From positions 186,001 to 250,000 of the forward strand of contig CAJYPV010000027.1 of the NCBI GenBank assembly GCA_913776825.1: DNA of 64,000 nt, read 5' to 3'. Under the pieces are notes generated by a model. It was given only the letters and a program-made list of their open reading frames with translations. It was not told where the DNA came from and made no database searches. Shown piece by piece: positions 19,701 to 28,805 of this stretch. This DNA comes from Burkholderiaceae bacterium (GTDB lineage: Bacteria > Pseudomonadota > Gammaproteobacteria > Burkholderiales > Burkholderiaceae_C). Position 1 is the stretch's first letter; each line of letters opens with the position of its first letter. The position numbers and the translations under genes are program-made.

Positions 19701-20701
19701 TGCTCAAGCGCGTGGCGCGCAAGCAGACCGCCGCGCCGCCGGCGACGGTGGGGCCGGCGCCGGTGAAAGAGCAGGTCATCCACTTCATCAACAAGAAGTT
19801 GCCGGGTGGCCTGCCGAAGAAGACCGCGCGGGCGCTGCTGGACATCGAGGACAAGGACTACGTGCCCATCATCCGCAACCCGGCCGCGACCAGCGCCGAG
19901 GCGGAGGCGGTGTTCTATTTCCCCGGCTGCGGCTCGGAGCGCTTGTTCAGTCAGGTCGGGCTGGCGACGCAGGCGATGCTCTGGCATGCCGGCGTGCAGA
20001 CGGTGCTGCCGCCGGGCTACTTGTGCTGCGGCTATCCGCAGCGCGGCTCGGGTCAGTTCGACAAGGCCGAGAAAATCATCACCGACAACCGGGTGCTGTT
20101 CCACCGCGTGGCCAACACGCTGAACTATCTGGACATCAAGACCGTGGTGGTGTCCTGTGGCACCTGTTTCGATCAGCTGCAGGGCTACAAGTTCGAGGAC
20201 ATCTTCCCCGGCTGCCGCATCATCGACATCCACGAGTACCTGCTGGAGAAGGGCGTGACCCTGGCCAGCAAGCAGGCCTATCTCTATCACGATCCCTGCC
20301 ACTCGCCGATGAAGCAGCAGGAGCCGATGAAGACGGTCAAGGCGCTGGTGGGTCCGGAGGTCATGAAGAGCGAGCGCTGCTGTGGCGAGAGCGGCACGCT
20401 GGGCGTGACCCGTCCGGACATTTCCACCCAGGTCCGTTTCCGCAAGGAAGAGGAACTGCGCAAGGCCGAGACGCAGTTGCGCGGCACCGGCAAGATCGGC
20501 CCTCAGGAGAGCCTGAAGATCCTGACCAGTTGCCCGTCCTGCCTGCAGGGCTTGAGCCGCTACGGCGGCGACCTGCAGAACGGCCTGCTGGAGGCCGACT
20601 ACATCGTGGTCGAGATGGCCCGCCAGATCCTTGGCGAGAACTGGATGCCCGAGTACGTGGCCAAGGCCAACAACGGCGGCATCGAGCGGGTGCTGGTGTA
20701 A
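16772..20701 (+). CDS. Giant FAD-linked oxidase with Fe-S/CCG module (DUF3683, GlcD-GlcF fusion type)
   Basis: The protein has 1309 residues from the ATG at 16772; the track start at 16637 adds an Arg-rich tail with no family look. Domains in order are: DUF3683-like N-terminus (about 35-185); FAD-binding type 4 (about 190-420) with [20 protein letters not shown]-oxidase C-terminal domain with [15 protein letters not shown] and [11 protein letters not shown] (about 700-800); two 4Fe-4S motifs, [11 protein letters not shown] near 839 and [12 protein letters not shown] near 902; and CCG domains with [17 protein letters not shown] and CCGESGTLG. GlcD/GlcF and Dld-II-type enzymes oxidise D-2-hydroxyacids such as D-lactate or glycolate and pass electrons to the respiratory chain. 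The substrate here is not determined. It appears monocistronic. Confidence 0.9.
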   Translation: MNAPHLLMPVDPAMAGDSDPMSVPHASAPRLREIPYNYTSFSDREIVLRLLGARAWELLNQLRNERQTGRSARMLYEVLGDIWVVQRNPYLQDDLLDNPRRRDALIGALRHRLKEVQRRRHPEDDAQRDAWVGELLTAAEAAVAAFAHQFEQVGELRKRASKVFARHTAKDNIKYDGLSRVAHVTDATDWRVEYPFVVLTPDTEAEMAALVAGCFELGLTVIPRGGGTGYTGGAVPLVWNTAVINTEKLEAMRGVEMLQLPGLDQPVPTIWTEAGVVTQRVSDLAELHGFVFAVDPTSAEASCIGGNIAMNAGGKKAVLWGTALDNLASWRMVTPEAKWLEVVRIGHNLGKIHDVETASFELRYFDATGRVLERTERLDIPGRTFRKEGLGKDVTDKFLAGLPGIQKEGCDGLITSARWIVHRMPAHVRTVCLEFFGNPKDCVPSIVDIKDFMFAEMKKPRGAILAGLEHLDDRYLKAVGYATKSKRGGLPKMVLIGDIVGDDADEVARATSEVVRLANGRSGEGFVAVSADARKKFWLDRKRTAAISKHTNAFKVNEDVVIPLPRMGEYTLGIERINIELSLRNKLALVVALRAFFATGNLPLGKSDDAGEIPSAELLEDRVQQALTLLDEVGAQWREWMDGLDLDRAAVGERSYFEQLQDYSLRASWKKQILKPLQDVFAGAPFAPILAECKRIHKEVLRGRVWVALHMHAGDGNVHTNIPVNSDNYEMLQTAHEAVGRIMTLARSLDGVISGEHGIGITKLEFLTDEELAGFAGYKQQVDPEGRFNKGKLLRPSASGQSTFADLTNAYTPSFGLMGHESLIMQQSDIGAISESIKDCLRCGKCKPVCATHVPRANLLYSPRNKILATSLLVEAFLYEEQTRRGVSIKHWEEFEDVADHCTVCHKCLNPCPVKIDFGDVTMNMRNLLRKMGKKSFRPGNAAAMFMLNATRPETIKIARAAMVGVGFKAQRMANRLLKRVARKQTAAPPATVGPAPVKEQVIHFINKKLPGGLPKKTARALLDIEDKDYVPIIRNPAATSAEAEAVFYFPGCGSERLFSQVGLATQAMLWHAGVQTVLPPGYLCCGYPQRGSGQFDKAEKIITDNRVLFHRVANTLNYLDIKTVVVSCGTCFDQLQGYKFEDIFPGCRIIDIHEYLLEKGVTLASKQAYLYHDPCHSPMKQQEPMKTVKALVGPEVMKSERCCGESGTLGVTRPDISTQVRFRKEEELRKAETQLRGTGKIGPQESLKILTSCPSCLQGLSRYGGDLQNGLLEADYIVVEMARQILGENWMPEYVAKANNGGIERVLV

Positions 20702-20831
20702 GCGACGCACGGCGCCGCATGTCGCCGCGTGGTGGCACATAGATCCGCATTGAGCTGCATTGAGCCGAACTGCGCCGGGAGGCGCGGTGCAGCTGACTCG
20801 CGGATGCGGCTCTGTGGTTCGGCGCGTCGGC

Positions 20832-21308
20832 TCAGGAGTGCCGCTCGGCCGCTGGTGCCGGTGCCTCGGGCGATGCCGCCCGATGCGAGGATTCACCGTG
20901 CAGCATGGCCAGGTGGTCGATGACGCCGGGCACCTCGGCGGCGCATCGCAGCAGCAGGGCGGTGGGCGTGCTCACCTTGCTCTGGCCCGATTCCCATTTC
21001 GCGAATGAGCTGTCTCCCGCGCCGAACAGGCGCGACGCGGCACGCTGGGTCAGATCGTGCTGCTGGCGCAAGGTTTGGAGAAAGGTCGTGTCGATCGACG
21101 CCACCACATCGCGCTCCTGGGCCGCCTGCATCACCGCCCGGTTGTGCGCCATCTGCCGACGATCGGTCAGCGATTGGGCGCAGCGGTCGCAGATGTGATG
21201 CAGCAGGCCGTCGATGTCCAGTTGGCGTCGGCCCGACCGGACCACGCTCACATAAGACGCTTCCGACATCTGGCCGTCTTCGCAGAACGGGCATTTCATC
21301 TTCTTCAT
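20832..21308 (-). CDS. mqsA: MqsA-family antitoxin / Zn-finger HTH regulator
   Basis: The 158-residue protein starts at the ATG at 21308, where AAGGAG lies 6 bases upstream; the ATG 6 bases earlier would overlap that ribosome site. The N-terminal zinc site is Cys6, Cys9 (CPFC), Cys40 and Cys43 (ICDRC). The C-terminal XRE-like HTH (about 75-130) contains LTQRAASRLFGAGDSSFAKW, typical of MqsA/YgiT. MqsA neutralises MqsR and represses the operon through a palindrome, and one is present just upstream of the toxin gene. The last 20 residues are a Pro/Ala/Glu-rich tail. Gene order toxin-antitoxin matches E. coli mqsRA. Confidence 0.85.
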   Translation of the reverse strand: MKKMKCPFCEDGQMSEASYVSVVRSGRRQLDIDGLLHHICDRCAQSLTDRRQMAHNRAVMQAAQERDVVASIDTTFLQTLRQQHDLTQRAASRLFGAGDSSFAKWESGQSKVSTPTALLLRCAAEVPGVIDHLAMLHGESSHRAASPEAPAPAAERHS

Positions 21309-21346
21309 GGTCATCTCCTTCGCCAGGCGTCGCTGAGGGCGCGGCT

Positions 21347-21796
21347 TCAAAGTCGTTCGTAGTGAAGCGAGTACACGATGAGCAGGTGTCCCTCGACCGC
21401 AAACTTGAAATAGATCCTGGGATGCCCACACGGGACCGCACGACCGCACATCCGGTTGAAGGCCATGAGGTACACATCCGCCAGTGAGGGCACTCGCCGG
21501 TCCTTTCCGTCGGTCAGCAGCGTGATGGCGGGTTCCAGGCACCATTGAGAACTTCTCGGCTGAACGTATTCGGGCCCCAATGCTTGAATGAACTGATCCA
21601 GCGTGTCTTCGTCGAAGCCGAGTTCTCGGTAGCAGTCGATGGCCGCGCTCGAGGTCAGTTGCCATGTCAGCTCGTGATGTCGAAGCGCGGTCTGGACCCG
21701 TTGAAGATGCCAATACGGGCCATCGGTCAGCACGCGTGGATCGCAGGGTTGTGAGGGTGGGGGTGGGAAGGGCTTGCGCCAAAATTTGTGTGCCAA
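21347..21796 (-). CDS. mqsR: MqsR-like toxin, extended form
   Basis: The 149-residue protein lies 38 bases upstream of mqsA. It is longer than E. coli MqsR (98 residues), but the order of elements is similar: HLQRVQTALRHHEL, then a helix with CYRELGFDEDTLDQFIQAL, then strands with PRIYFKFAVEGHLLIVYSLH at the C-terminus. About 20-50 extra residues sit at the N-terminus and in the middle (SSQWCLEP...SLADVYLMAF). MqsR is an mRNA interferase cutting at GCU. The start is a TTG (21796) preceded by AAGG, which would keep expression low. It could instead be an unrelated partner of an MqsA-like regulator. Confidence 0.62.
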   Translation of the reverse strand: MAHKFWRKPFPPPPSQPCDPRVLTDGPYWHLQRVQTALRHHELTWQLTSSAAIDCYRELGFDEDTLDQFIQALGPEYVQPRSSQWCLEPAITLLTDGKDRRVPSLADVYLMAFNRMCGRAVPCGHPRIYFKFAVEGHLLIVYSLHYERL

Positions 21797-21800
21797 GGTG

Positions 21801-21815
21801 ATACCTTAAAGGTAT
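21801..21815. promoter_or_regulatory. MqsA-type operator palindrome
   Basis: ATACCTT-A-AAGGTAT is a perfect 7-1-7 palindrome ending 5 bases before the toxin start codon and overlapping its ribosome site. Its ACCTT/AAGGT halves resemble the E. coli MqsA site, AACCT-N-AGGTT. It is therefore the likely autoregulatory operator of the mqsRA-like operon. Confidence 0.75.
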
Positions 21816-21915
21816 TTGAAGCCAAAGGCAAGTTCGTCTTTCAGCGCCTGTGCGCCACCCTGGCCGGCCTGGCCGGCGGCAGTCGGTACCGCGATGTGTC
21901 GAACGTCGCCCACGA

Positions 21916-21945
21916 AAAAGGGGTCGCCTGTTGGCGACCCCTTTG
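21916..21945 (-). terminator. Terminator of the leftward TonB receptor gene
   Basis: AAAGGGGTCGCC-TGTT-GGCGACCCCTTT is a perfect 12-base stem with a T-run on the minus strand, about 110 bases after the receptor stop. It separates the receptor from mqsR. Between 21946 and 22052 nothing else is seen. Confidence 0.9.
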
Positions 21946-22052
21946 CTTGATGGGTGAGTGGTCCGACGATGCGCGCGGGCTGTCAGCAGGTGTAAGTGCT
22001 GTGCCAGTGCGTGAGGCCGTGGCCGCGCTTCGTGGCGGCGTCCGGACCTTGC

Positions 22053-25000
22053 TTAGAACTTGTAGTTCGCGCCCAGCAGGAACTCTCGACCCGTCACGTG
22101 ATAGACCACGGGGCTGTTGCGGGCGCGGCTGATGAACTGGTCGTTCGCTTCATTGGTCAGGTTGACGCCCTCCAGCGTGACGGTGAGGCGGTCGTTGAAC
22201 TTGTAGGAGATCGAGGCGTCCACATTGAGCGTCTCGTTCTTGCCCTCGACATCGTTGTTGTTCTGACCCGGCACGCGGGTCAGGAACGCGGACCGCTGCG
22301 AGGCCGACACCCGGGCGCTGAAACGGTTGTCGTCGTAGTACAGCGTGGCATTCCACGAGCGCGGCGACATGTTCAGCAGGTCATCCACGATCACGCTGTT
22401 GCTGGTCGGCGAAACCAGGTAGGTGATCTTGGACTTCACATAGGTGTAGTTCAGCACCGTGCCGAAGTTCTTGCCCCAGCTCGGCAGGAAGCTGAACGGC
22501 TGCTGATAGTTCAGCTCGACGCCGCGCAGCTTGCCCCCCGGTGTGTTGATCGGCGTGGTGGTCTGGAAGACCTCTTCCCCGGTGAAGTTGGATGGCAGCA
22601 GCGACAGCGGCAATCCGGTCTGGTTGAACGGAATGTTGTTGCGCAGGCTCTGGATGTAGGTGTCGATGTTCTTCTGGAACACGCCCACGCCGATGAAGGC
22701 ATTGCGACCGAAATACCACTCGGCGCTGCCGTCGAAGGTCTTGGCACGGAACGGCTTCAGGAACGGATTGCCGGTGGTGATCGACAAGGTCCCGGTGGTG
22801 CTGATCGTGCCGCCCGGGTTGAGGTTGCCCAGCTGCGGACGGGCCATCACCTTCGCGGCCGCGAAACGCAGGATGAAGTCGCGGGTGAGATTCGCCGAGA
22901 CATTCAGCGAGGGCAACCAGTCCTTGTAGCGCTGGCTGATGATCACTTCGGTGCCGCCACCGCTGGCCAGGTAGCCGGTCGCCGCCTGCTCGGTCTCGAC
23001 ATACCGCACGCCCAGGTTGCCCTGGACCGGCAGGCCGAGCACACGGGTCTCGAAGTCCGCCTGCAGGAAGCCGCCCTTGTCGCGCTCGGTCACCTTGCGG
23101 TTGTTGCCGCGCGCATTGCCATTGGTGGTCGACGACAGGGTGAAGTCGCCCGGACCGCCGGCAGGACCGCTCTTGATGCAGTTGCAGTAGATGTCGTAGG
23201 CCGCGGCGATCGCGTTCAGATCGGGAATGACCCAGGAGGTCGGCGTGCCCGCCGGCAGGTTCAGGCCGCTGCCGAAACCGGTCAGCATCGTGGTGAGGCC
23301 GCCGCTGCCGGCGGCCGGCGCGAAGATCGTGTCGTTCTGATTGACCCGGCGGTATTCGTAGGTGTCGAACTTGTACTGCTTGTAGTCCACGCCCGCCTTG
23401 AGCGTCAGCGCATCCGGAATCGCCTCCCAGGCCAGGTCCAGATGGGCGATGTCATTGCGATTGGTCGCGCCCTGCGGCCGGATGCGGATCTCGCTGGTCG
23501 TCGTGTTGGTGACCGTGCCCGGCTGCGTGCCGGAACTGACCTGCGGCACGCCGACGATGCCCAGCGCGCCGCCGGCCTGCGCCGGATCGAACGGATAGCC
23601 GATCACCGGCAGCCGGTCATTGCCGCGGAAGTCCAGCGTGTAGCCGTTGACATTCAGCGCATCCAGCGTGGTCGTGGTCTGCACCGGATTGCGGAAGGCG
23701 GAATTCGCGCGGCCCACCTTGGCATTGAGCTTCAGGTGATCGCCGAATTGCTGCTCCAGCGTCAGGCTGGGCTGGGTGAAGGTGGTCGACAGCTTGTCGA
23801 AGCGCGACTCCGACCGCACGTCCACGCCGTTGTACTTGCCGTAGAGCAGCGCGCCGTTCGGGCCGTATTCGGTCTCGACCACGCTGGTTTGCGGCTTGCC
23901 GCCCTGGCTGGCGGTGCGGCTGAAGGAGATCGCCTCCAGGAAGTCCTCCTGACGCGTCGCCTTGAGCTTCGAATAGAGCAGATCGAAGCTGACCAGCGTG
24001 CTGTCGGTCGGCCGCACCTGGACCGAGCTGGTCAGGCCGAGTCGATCCTGGTCATGGCTGAGCCGGCCATAACGCGGCAGGCGCGGATGGAAGTTGTTGG
24101 CGCTGCTGGCATCGGCATATGCCGCATTCGTGGCGGCGCTGCCGGGCAGGCGCGGCACACCCTGGGCGGCCGGGCCGCAATTGGCGGCCGTCGTCGTCGG
24201 ATTGGCCGGCGTCACGCCGGTCGGCGAGCACCAGCCGCCCGACGACGGCCCGTTGTCCCAGCGCACGCTGGAGAAGCCTTCCTCAAACAGCCGGCGCTTG
24301 GAGTACGCGCCCGACAGCAGCACGCCGATGCGCTTGTCCGCGAACACATCGCTGACCAGGAAGGCCAGGCGCGGATCGGTCTCCTTGGCCAGGTCGTTGT
24401 AGCGCGCCTTGACCGAGCCGGTGATGACCCGCTTGTTGAAGTCGAACGGTCGCGCCGCCTGCAGATCGACGGTCGCGCCCAGCGAGCCCTCATCCACTTC
24501 GGCCGAGCTGCTCTTGCGCACGGTGATGGTGTTGAACAGCTCCGAGGCGAAGACGTTGAAGTCAAAGCCGCGCGAGCGATTGGCGCCGCCGGAGCTGTCG
24601 GTGCCGCCGGTCGTGGCCAGCGCCTCGATGCCGTTGATGCGCACACGGGTGAAGTCCGCGCCCAGGCCGCGCACGGTGATGTTGCGGCCTTCGCCGGCGT
24701 CCCGGTCGATCACCACGCCGGGCACGCGCTGCAGCGATTCCGCCAGGTTGGTGTCCGGGAATTTGGCGATGTCCTCGGCCTTCACCACATCCACGATGCC
24801 GCGCTCATTGCGCTTGGCATTGAGCGCGCTTTCCAGCGAGGCCCGGATGCCGGAGATCACCACGGTTTCCAAGGCCTGTGAATTGGCGTCCTTGGCATCA
24901 GGCGCGGAGGCCGCAGAAGCGGCGGCCGCCGGCGCGGCGGGCGTGCTCTGGGCCCACGCCGGCATCGCCAGGGTCACCGTGCCCAGCAGGCAGGCGGCCA

Positions 25001-25136
25001 GTTGGGCCAGTGGCGTCAGGCGCGCGGGCGGGATGTCGCGGTGCGACGAGGTCTCCAGACGGCGCGTGCCGTGCGGGCGACGACGGAGGAGGGCGGACGG
25101 GGACGTCCCGAGGCGGGTCCCAAGGCGTTGGGGCAT
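22053..25136 (-). CDS. TonB-dependent receptor, probable oligogalacturonide transporter
   Basis: The protein has 1027 residues from the ATG at 25136 (GGAG 10 bases upstream); the track's longer start is not needed. A long n-region precedes the signal core (LAACLLGTVTLAMPAWAQS). The TonB box region is ETVVISGIRASLESALNAKR and the plug carries AESLQRVPGVVIDRDAGEG and ITVRGLG. The barrel ends ...FLLGANYKF. This TonB-receptor-plus-SGIRASLE type is widespread in carbohydrate-scavenging loci of Caulobacter and Xanthomonas relatives. The adjacent pectin genes suggest that it imports oligogalacturonides. The ligand is inference from context. Confidence 0.88.
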   Translation of the reverse strand: MPQRLGTRLGTSPSALLRRRPHGTRRLETSSHRDIPPARLTPLAQLAACLLGTVTLAMPAWAQSTPAAPAAAASAASAPDAKDANSQALETVVISGIRASLESALNAKRNERGIVDVVKAEDIAKFPDTNLAESLQRVPGVVIDRDAGEGRNITVRGLGADFTRVRINGIEALATTGGTDSSGGANRSRGFDFNVFASELFNTITVRKSSSAEVDEGSLGATVDLQAARPFDFNKRVITGSVKARYNDLAKETDPRLAFLVSDVFADKRIGVLLSGAYSKRRLFEEGFSSVRWDNGPSSGGWCSPTGVTPANPTTTAANCGPAAQGVPRLPGSAATNAAYADASSANNFHPRLPRYGRLSHDQDRLGLTSSVQVRPTDSTLVSFDLLYSKLKATRQEDFLEAISFSRTASQGGKPQTSVVETEYGPNGALLYGKYNGVDVRSESRFDKLSTTFTQPSLTLEQQFGDHLKLNAKVGRANSAFRNPVQTTTTLDALNVNGYTLDFRGNDRLPVIGYPFDPAQAGGALGIVGVPQVSSGTQPGTVTNTTTSEIRIRPQGATNRNDIAHLDLAWEAIPDALTLKAGVDYKQYKFDTYEYRRVNQNDTIFAPAAGSGGLTTMLTGFGSGLNLPAGTPTSWVIPDLNAIAAAYDIYCNCIKSGPAGGPGDFTLSSTTNGNARGNNRKVTERDKGGFLQADFETRVLGLPVQGNLGVRYVETEQAATGYLASGGGTEVIISQRYKDWLPSLNVSANLTRDFILRFAAAKVMARPQLGNLNPGGTISTTGTLSITTGNPFLKPFRAKTFDGSAEWYFGRNAFIGVGVFQKNIDTYIQSLRNNIPFNQTGLPLSLLPSNFTGEEVFQTTTPINTPGGKLRGVELNYQQPFSFLPSWGKNFGTVLNYTYVKSKITYLVSPTSNSVIVDDLLNMSPRSWNATLYYDDNRFSARVSASQRSAFLTRVPGQNNNDVEGKNETLNVDASISYKFNDRLTVTLEGVNLTNEANDQFISRARNSPVVYHVTGREFLLGANYKF

Positions 25137-25373
25137 GACTTTGTCTCCACAGGTTCTTCTCGACCGTCGGCGCGGGATCATGGCCCGTCGCTCTGGCGGC
25201 GCGTCATCAGTCACGGGCGCACGGAGGGCGCCACCGGTAAGCGGGGTCGGACGCCGCTGCAGTGCGGTCGTCCGTCGGTCGTACTGCTGGGGAAAGTGGG
25301 TACTGCGTCGGCGCCCGCCGTCCGCCGGGGCGGGCCCGGACGGGGTCGGTCACCGGGGGTCCGGCGTCACGGC

Positions 25374-25793
25374 TCAGAGGTAGTCGTCGCGCCGTGGGGA
25401 GAACTGATCCAGCAAGGTGCTGTCGGGCTCCAGGGCGACCACGCCGTGGCGGTGCAGCCGCGGCGCGATGAAGGCATCGCCCACCTTCAGCACCCGCTTC
25501 ACGCCGGCCACCTCGCAGGCGAAGGAGCCGCTGATCACGAACGCGATCTGGTCATGGGCGTCATGGGCGTGCGGGGTGCCGACGGCGCCCTGGTCGAACT
25601 GCACCAGCACCGACATCAGCTCCGGCGTGTGCCCGACGATCTTGCGGCGGATGCCGTCGCCCAGATCCGTCCACGGCGTGGCGGCATGGTCGAAGTAAGG
25701 CTGGATCGAGCCCCCGGAAGCGCCGGTGTCGGCGTGGGAAGGGGTGTCGGCGCTGGCCTCGGCCGTCGCGGTCGTCGGGGTCTGTGCGTTCAT
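25374..25793 (-). CDS. kdgF: Cupin KdgF, unsaturated uronate ring-opening enzyme
   Basis: The 139-residue single-cupin protein carries metal-binding motifs GTPHAHDAHDQIAFVISG and later APRLHRHGVVAL, and ends with the KdgF-like DQFSPRRDDYL. KdgF converts 4,5-unsaturated galacturonate, the product of pectate and oligogalacturonate lyases, to 5-keto-4-deoxyuronate, the KduI substrate. The first 30 residues are a Thr/Ala-rich extension. It is divergent from kduI and its promoter overlaps the KdgR-type box. Confidence 0.88.
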   Translation of the reverse strand: MNAQTPTTATAEASADTPSHADTGASGGSIQPYFDHAATPWTDLGDGIRRKIVGHTPELMSVLVQFDQGAVGTPHAHDAHDQIAFVISGSFACEVAGVKRVLKVGDAFIAPRLHRHGVVALEPDSTLLDQFSPRRDDYL

Positions 25794-25836
25794 GTCTCGT
25801 GCCGCTGAAGGCGGTCTTCAACCGTTGTTGCGAGCA

Positions 25837-25864
25837 ACTATAGCGAGACAATAAAAAAATGAAA
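25837..25864 (-). promoter_or_regulatory. Predicted kdgF promoter
   Basis: On the minus strand TTTCAT (25864-25859), a 16-base spacer and TATAGT (25842-25837) form a sigma70 promoter. The -35 element overlaps the KdgR-type operator. Confidence 0.6.
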
Positions 25865-25876
25865 CGGCGGTTCACT
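25858..25876. promoter_or_regulatory. KdgR-type operator between kdgF and kduI
   Basis: AATGAAACGGCGGTTCACT has the TGAAAC-N-GTTTCA inverted-repeat form of gamma-proteobacterial KdgR sites, with the same spacing and a few mismatches. It sits in the divergent kdgF/kduI region, and a KdgR orthologue is encoded at 36109. It should repress both directions until 2-keto-3-deoxygluconate accumulates. Confidence 0.7.
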
Positions 25877-25971
25877 AGATAGAAACCATAGTTCCGGGAA
25901 AGTCCGAAGAGCCGTTAGGCTTGCGCCGAAATCTGCTTTTCGACCCGCACAGAACATTGCCGAGGATGACC

Positions 25972-26808
25972 ATGGAGATTCGCCAACCCGTCCACAGCGA
26001 GCATGCCCGCACGCTCGATACCGAAGGCCTGCGACGGCACTTCCTGGTGGAAAACCTGTTCCAGCCGGACCAGGCCACGCTGACCTACAGCCAGATCGAT
26101 CGCATCATCGTCGGCGGCATCATGCCGGTCAGCCGGCCGGTGAGTTTCGCTCCGGAACTGGGCCGCCACACCGGCACCGACTTCTTTCTGCAGCGCCGCG
26201 AGCTGGGCCTGATCAACATCGGCGGCGCCGCCCGGGTGCTGGTCGATGACCAGCAGTTCGAGATCGGCCCGCGCGAGGCCCTGTATGTCGGTCAGGGCGC
26301 CAGGATCCTGGAATTCAAGAGCGTGGATCCGGCCCAGCCGGCCAAGCTGTATTTCAACTGTGCGCCGGCGCACACCGCCTATCCGCACCGCAAGGTCACG
26401 CTGGCCGAGGCCTCGCCCGAGACCCTGGGCTCGCCCGAGACCAGCAACCGCCGCACCATCTACAAGTTCCTGGTGCCGGACGTGCTGCCCACCTGCCAGC
26501 TGCTGATGGGCATGACCCAGCTGGAGCCCGGCAGCCTGTGGAACACCATGCCCTGCCACCAGCATGACCGCCGCATGGAGGTCTATTTCTACTTCGACAT
26601 GAATCCGGATGCGGTGGTCTTCCACATGCTGGGCGAACCCACCCAGACCCGCCATCTGGTGGTGCGCAGCGAGCAGGCGGTGATCAGCCCGAGCTGGTCC
26701 ATCCATTCCGGTGTCGGCACCCAGGCCTACACCTTCATCTGGGGCATGGTCGGCGAGAACCAGGTCTTCAAGGACATGGACCATGTGCCCATGACCGCGC
26801 TGCGTTGA
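25972..26808 (+). CDS. kduI: 5-Dehydro-4-deoxy-D-glucuronate isomerase
   Basis: The protein has 278 residues from the ATG at 25972, behind GAGG with 6-base spacing, equal to the E. coli length. KduI isomerises 5-keto-4-deoxyuronate to 2,5-diketo-3-deoxygluconate. The zinc site is visible in [15 protein letters not shown] (two His and a Glu), with a further His in [17 protein letters not shown]. It leads the kduI-kduD pair, 14 bases upstream of kduD. The track start at 25921 is a TTG without support. Confidence 0.96.
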   Translation: MEIRQPVHSEHARTLDTEGLRRHFLVENLFQPDQATLTYSQIDRIIVGGIMPVSRPVSFAPELGRHTGTDFFLQRRELGLINIGGAARVLVDDQQFEIGPREALYVGQGARILEFKSVDPAQPAKLYFNCAPAHTAYPHRKVTLAEASPETLGSPETSNRRTIYKFLVPDVLPTCQLLMGMTQLEPGSLWNTMPCHQHDRRMEVYFYFDMNPDAVVFHMLGEPTQTRHLVVRSEQAVISPSWSIHSGVGTQAYTFIWGMVGENQVFKDMDHVPMTALR

Positions 26809-26822
26809 AAAGGGACCCTGAC

Positions 26823-27584
26823 ATGATCCTGGATCAATTCCAGCTGGATGGCCGCGTGGCCATCGTCACCGGTTGCAATACCGGTTTGGGGCAGGGCATG
26901 GCGGTCGCGCTGGCCCAGGCCGGTGCCGATGTGGTGGGCGTGAATGTGTCCGACCCGGTCGAGACGCGCGCGGAGGTCGAGCGACTGGGTCGCCGCTTCC
27001 TGGACCTGCGGGCCAATCTGGGCGACATCAGCTGCATCGAAGGCCTGGTGGCCGAAGCCAAGTCCCTGACCGGCCGCATCGACATCCTGGTCAACAACGC
27101 CGGCATCATCCGCCGCGAGGACGCCATCCGCTTCAGCGAGAAGGATTGGGACGATGTCATCGACCTGAACCTGAAGACGGTGTTCTTCTTCTCGCAGGCG
27201 GTGGCCCGGCAATACCTGGCACAAGGCGGCGGCGGCAAGATCATCAATGTGGCGTCGATGCTGTCCTTCCAGGGCGGCGTGCGGGTGCCGTCCTACACCG
27301 CCAGCAAGAGCGGCGTGATGGGCATCACCCGGCTGATGGCCAATGAATGGGCCTCGCACGGCATCAATGTGAATGCGATCGCGCCCGGCTACATGGCGAC
27401 CAACAACACCGTCGCGCTGCGCCAGGACGAGAACCGCAATGCCGCCATCCTGGAGCGCATTCCGGCCGGCCGCTGGGGCGTGCCCGACGACCTGGCCGGC
27501 CCTGTGGTGTTCCTCGCGTCCAAGGCCTCCGACTACGTCAATGGTTACACCGTCGCGGTCGACGGCGGCTGGCTGGCCAGATAA
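26823..27584 (+). CDS. kduD: 2-Dehydro-3-deoxy-D-gluconate 5-dehydrogenase
   Basis: The 253-residue short-chain dehydrogenase starts at the ATG at 26823; the TTG at 26805 overlapping kduI is less likely. The cofactor motif TGCNTGLGQG, the NNAG motif and the catalytic Ser (VASMLSF) with YTASK (Tyr and Lys) are all present. It reduces 2,5-diketo-3-deoxygluconate to 2-keto-3-deoxygluconate, the KdgR effector. Length and composition fit KduD rather than a generic SDR, and kduI is directly upstream. Confidence 0.95.
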   Translation: MILDQFQLDGRVAIVTGCNTGLGQGMAVALAQAGADVVGVNVSDPVETRAEVERLGRRFLDLRANLGDISCIEGLVAEAKSLTGRIDILVNNAGIIRREDAIRFSEKDWDDVIDLNLKTVFFFSQAVARQYLAQGGGGKIINVASMLSFQGGVRVPSYTASKSGVMGITRLMANEWASHGINVNAIAPGYMATNNTVALRQDENRNAAILERIPAGRWGVPDDLAGPVVFLASKASDYVNGYTVAVDGGWLAR

Positions 27585-27917
27585 CTTCTCTACGCGCTGC
27601 GCGCGCCCCGGCCACAAGGGCCGTGTGAGCTGCGGGAGCTGATCCATCCGTCGGATGGGCCGGCTCCGGTGGCCCGCATCAGGGGGCGAGTCGGTGGGCA
27701 CGGCCCACGCCGGTATCTGCGGTCATGGAGGCGGTCCGCGATGGTCTGAGGACGATCGCGCGGCCCTCTGCAGGCCGGACGCCGGCGGCACGGCCGGGAG
27801 ACGACGCGGCTGCCTCAGGGCAGCGCGCGGCGGACCCCGGCGCGATGCCCGAACTCCGCTTGGCATCCGCCGACGCGCGCGGACTTGGCTCGATCGTCAC
27901 CGACGGAGACACGGTGC
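27585..27917. other. kduD-togM intergenic region
   Basis: The 333 bases have no supported gene. A small hairpin (CCATCC-GTC-GGATGG, 27644-27658) without T-run follows kduD. I found no second KdgR-type box here, so togMNAB may be read through from kduI or use another promoter. Confidence 0.5.
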
Positions 27918-28805
27918 ATGTATGAGAACAAGAAGCTGGGCTTCATGTTCGTCCTGCCATTCGTGCTGGGCGTGCTGCTGTTCAAGCTCTTTCCCTTCGT
28001 GATGAGCTTCGCGCTCAGCTTCACGCAGTACGACCTGATCGATCCGCCGCAGTTCGTCGGACTTCAGAACTATGAAGAGCTCGCGACCGCGGATCCGCTG
28101 TTCCGCAAGTCGCTGGGCGTGACGCTGCTGTTTGCGCTGCTGGCGGTGCCGCTGCGCGTCGGCTTCGCGCTGCTGATCGCGCATGTGCTGAATTTCAAGC
28201 TGCGCGGCATCAACTTCTTTCGCGCGGCGTTCTACATCCCGTCCATCCTCGGCGGCTCGATCGCGGTGGCGGTGCTGTGGCGTTTCGTCTTCGCCAAGAA
28301 CGGGCTGGTCAACCTGCTGCTGGCCAAGCTCGGCATGACCCCGATCGCCTGGCTGGCCGATGAGCATTACTCGATGTGGACCATCGTGCTGCTGTTCACC
28401 TGGCAGTTCGGCTCGGCGATGGTGATCTTTCTGGCCGCGCTGCAGAACGTGTCGGTGTCGCTCTATGAAGCCGCCGAATGCGATGGCGCCAGCAAGTCCC
28501 AGCAGTTCTGGAAGATCACCGTGCCGCTGATCACGCCGGTGATCTTCTTCAACATGATCATGCAGATGGTCCATGCCTTCCAGGAATTCAACGGCCCCTA
28601 CATGATCACCGAGGGCGGCCCGCTGCATTCCACCTATGTGCTGGCGCTCTACATCTACGACCAGAGCTTCCGCTTCTTCAACCTCGGTTATGGCGCGGCC
28701 CTGTCGTGGGTGCTGTTCGCGCTGGTCGGCGGCCTGGCGGCGTTCTCCTTCTGGAGCTCCAAGTACTGGGTCTTCTATTCCGGCGAGAAGGAGCAGAAGC
28801 GATGA
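27918..28805 (+). CDS. togM: Oligogalacturonide ABC transporter permease TogM
   Basis: The 295-residue MalF-type permease starts at the ATG at 27918 (MYENKKLGFMF), behind GGAG; the track start is earlier and unsupported. Six helices are predicted and the EAA loop is EAAECDGASKSQQFWKITVPL. The sequence PYMITEGGPLHSTYVLALYIY is typical of this family. It joins TogN and TogA to import oligogalacturonides across the inner membrane. The stop overlaps the togN start (ATGA). Confidence 0.9.
   Translation: MYENKKLGFMFVLPFVLGVLLFKLFPFVMSFALSFTQYDLIDPPQFVGLQNYEELATADPLFRKSLGVTLLFALLAVPLRVGFALLIAHVLNFKLRGINFFRAAFYIPSILGGSIAVAVLWRFVFAKNGLVNLLLAKLGMTPIAWLADEHYSMWTIVLLFTWQFGSAMVIFLAALQNVSVSLYEAAECDGASKSQQFWKITVPLITPVIFFNMIMQMVHAFQEFNGPYMITEGGPLHSTYVLALYIYDQSFRFFNLGYGAALSWVLFALVGGLAAFSFWSSKYWVFYSGEKEQKR

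Noticed and set aside
16850-20896. 1348-residue minus-strand ORF
   Set aside because: It is antisense to the FAD/Fe-S oxidase, is rich in His, Arg, Gln and Ala as GC-rich shadows are, and shows no family motif.
21996-24881. 961-residue plus-strand ORF
   Set aside because: It is the shadow of the TonB receptor gene; the other strand has plug and barrel features.
25876-25896. Second KdgR-like site (AGAAACCATAGTTCC)
   Set aside because: The arms are shorter and less symmetric than the first site; it could be chance.
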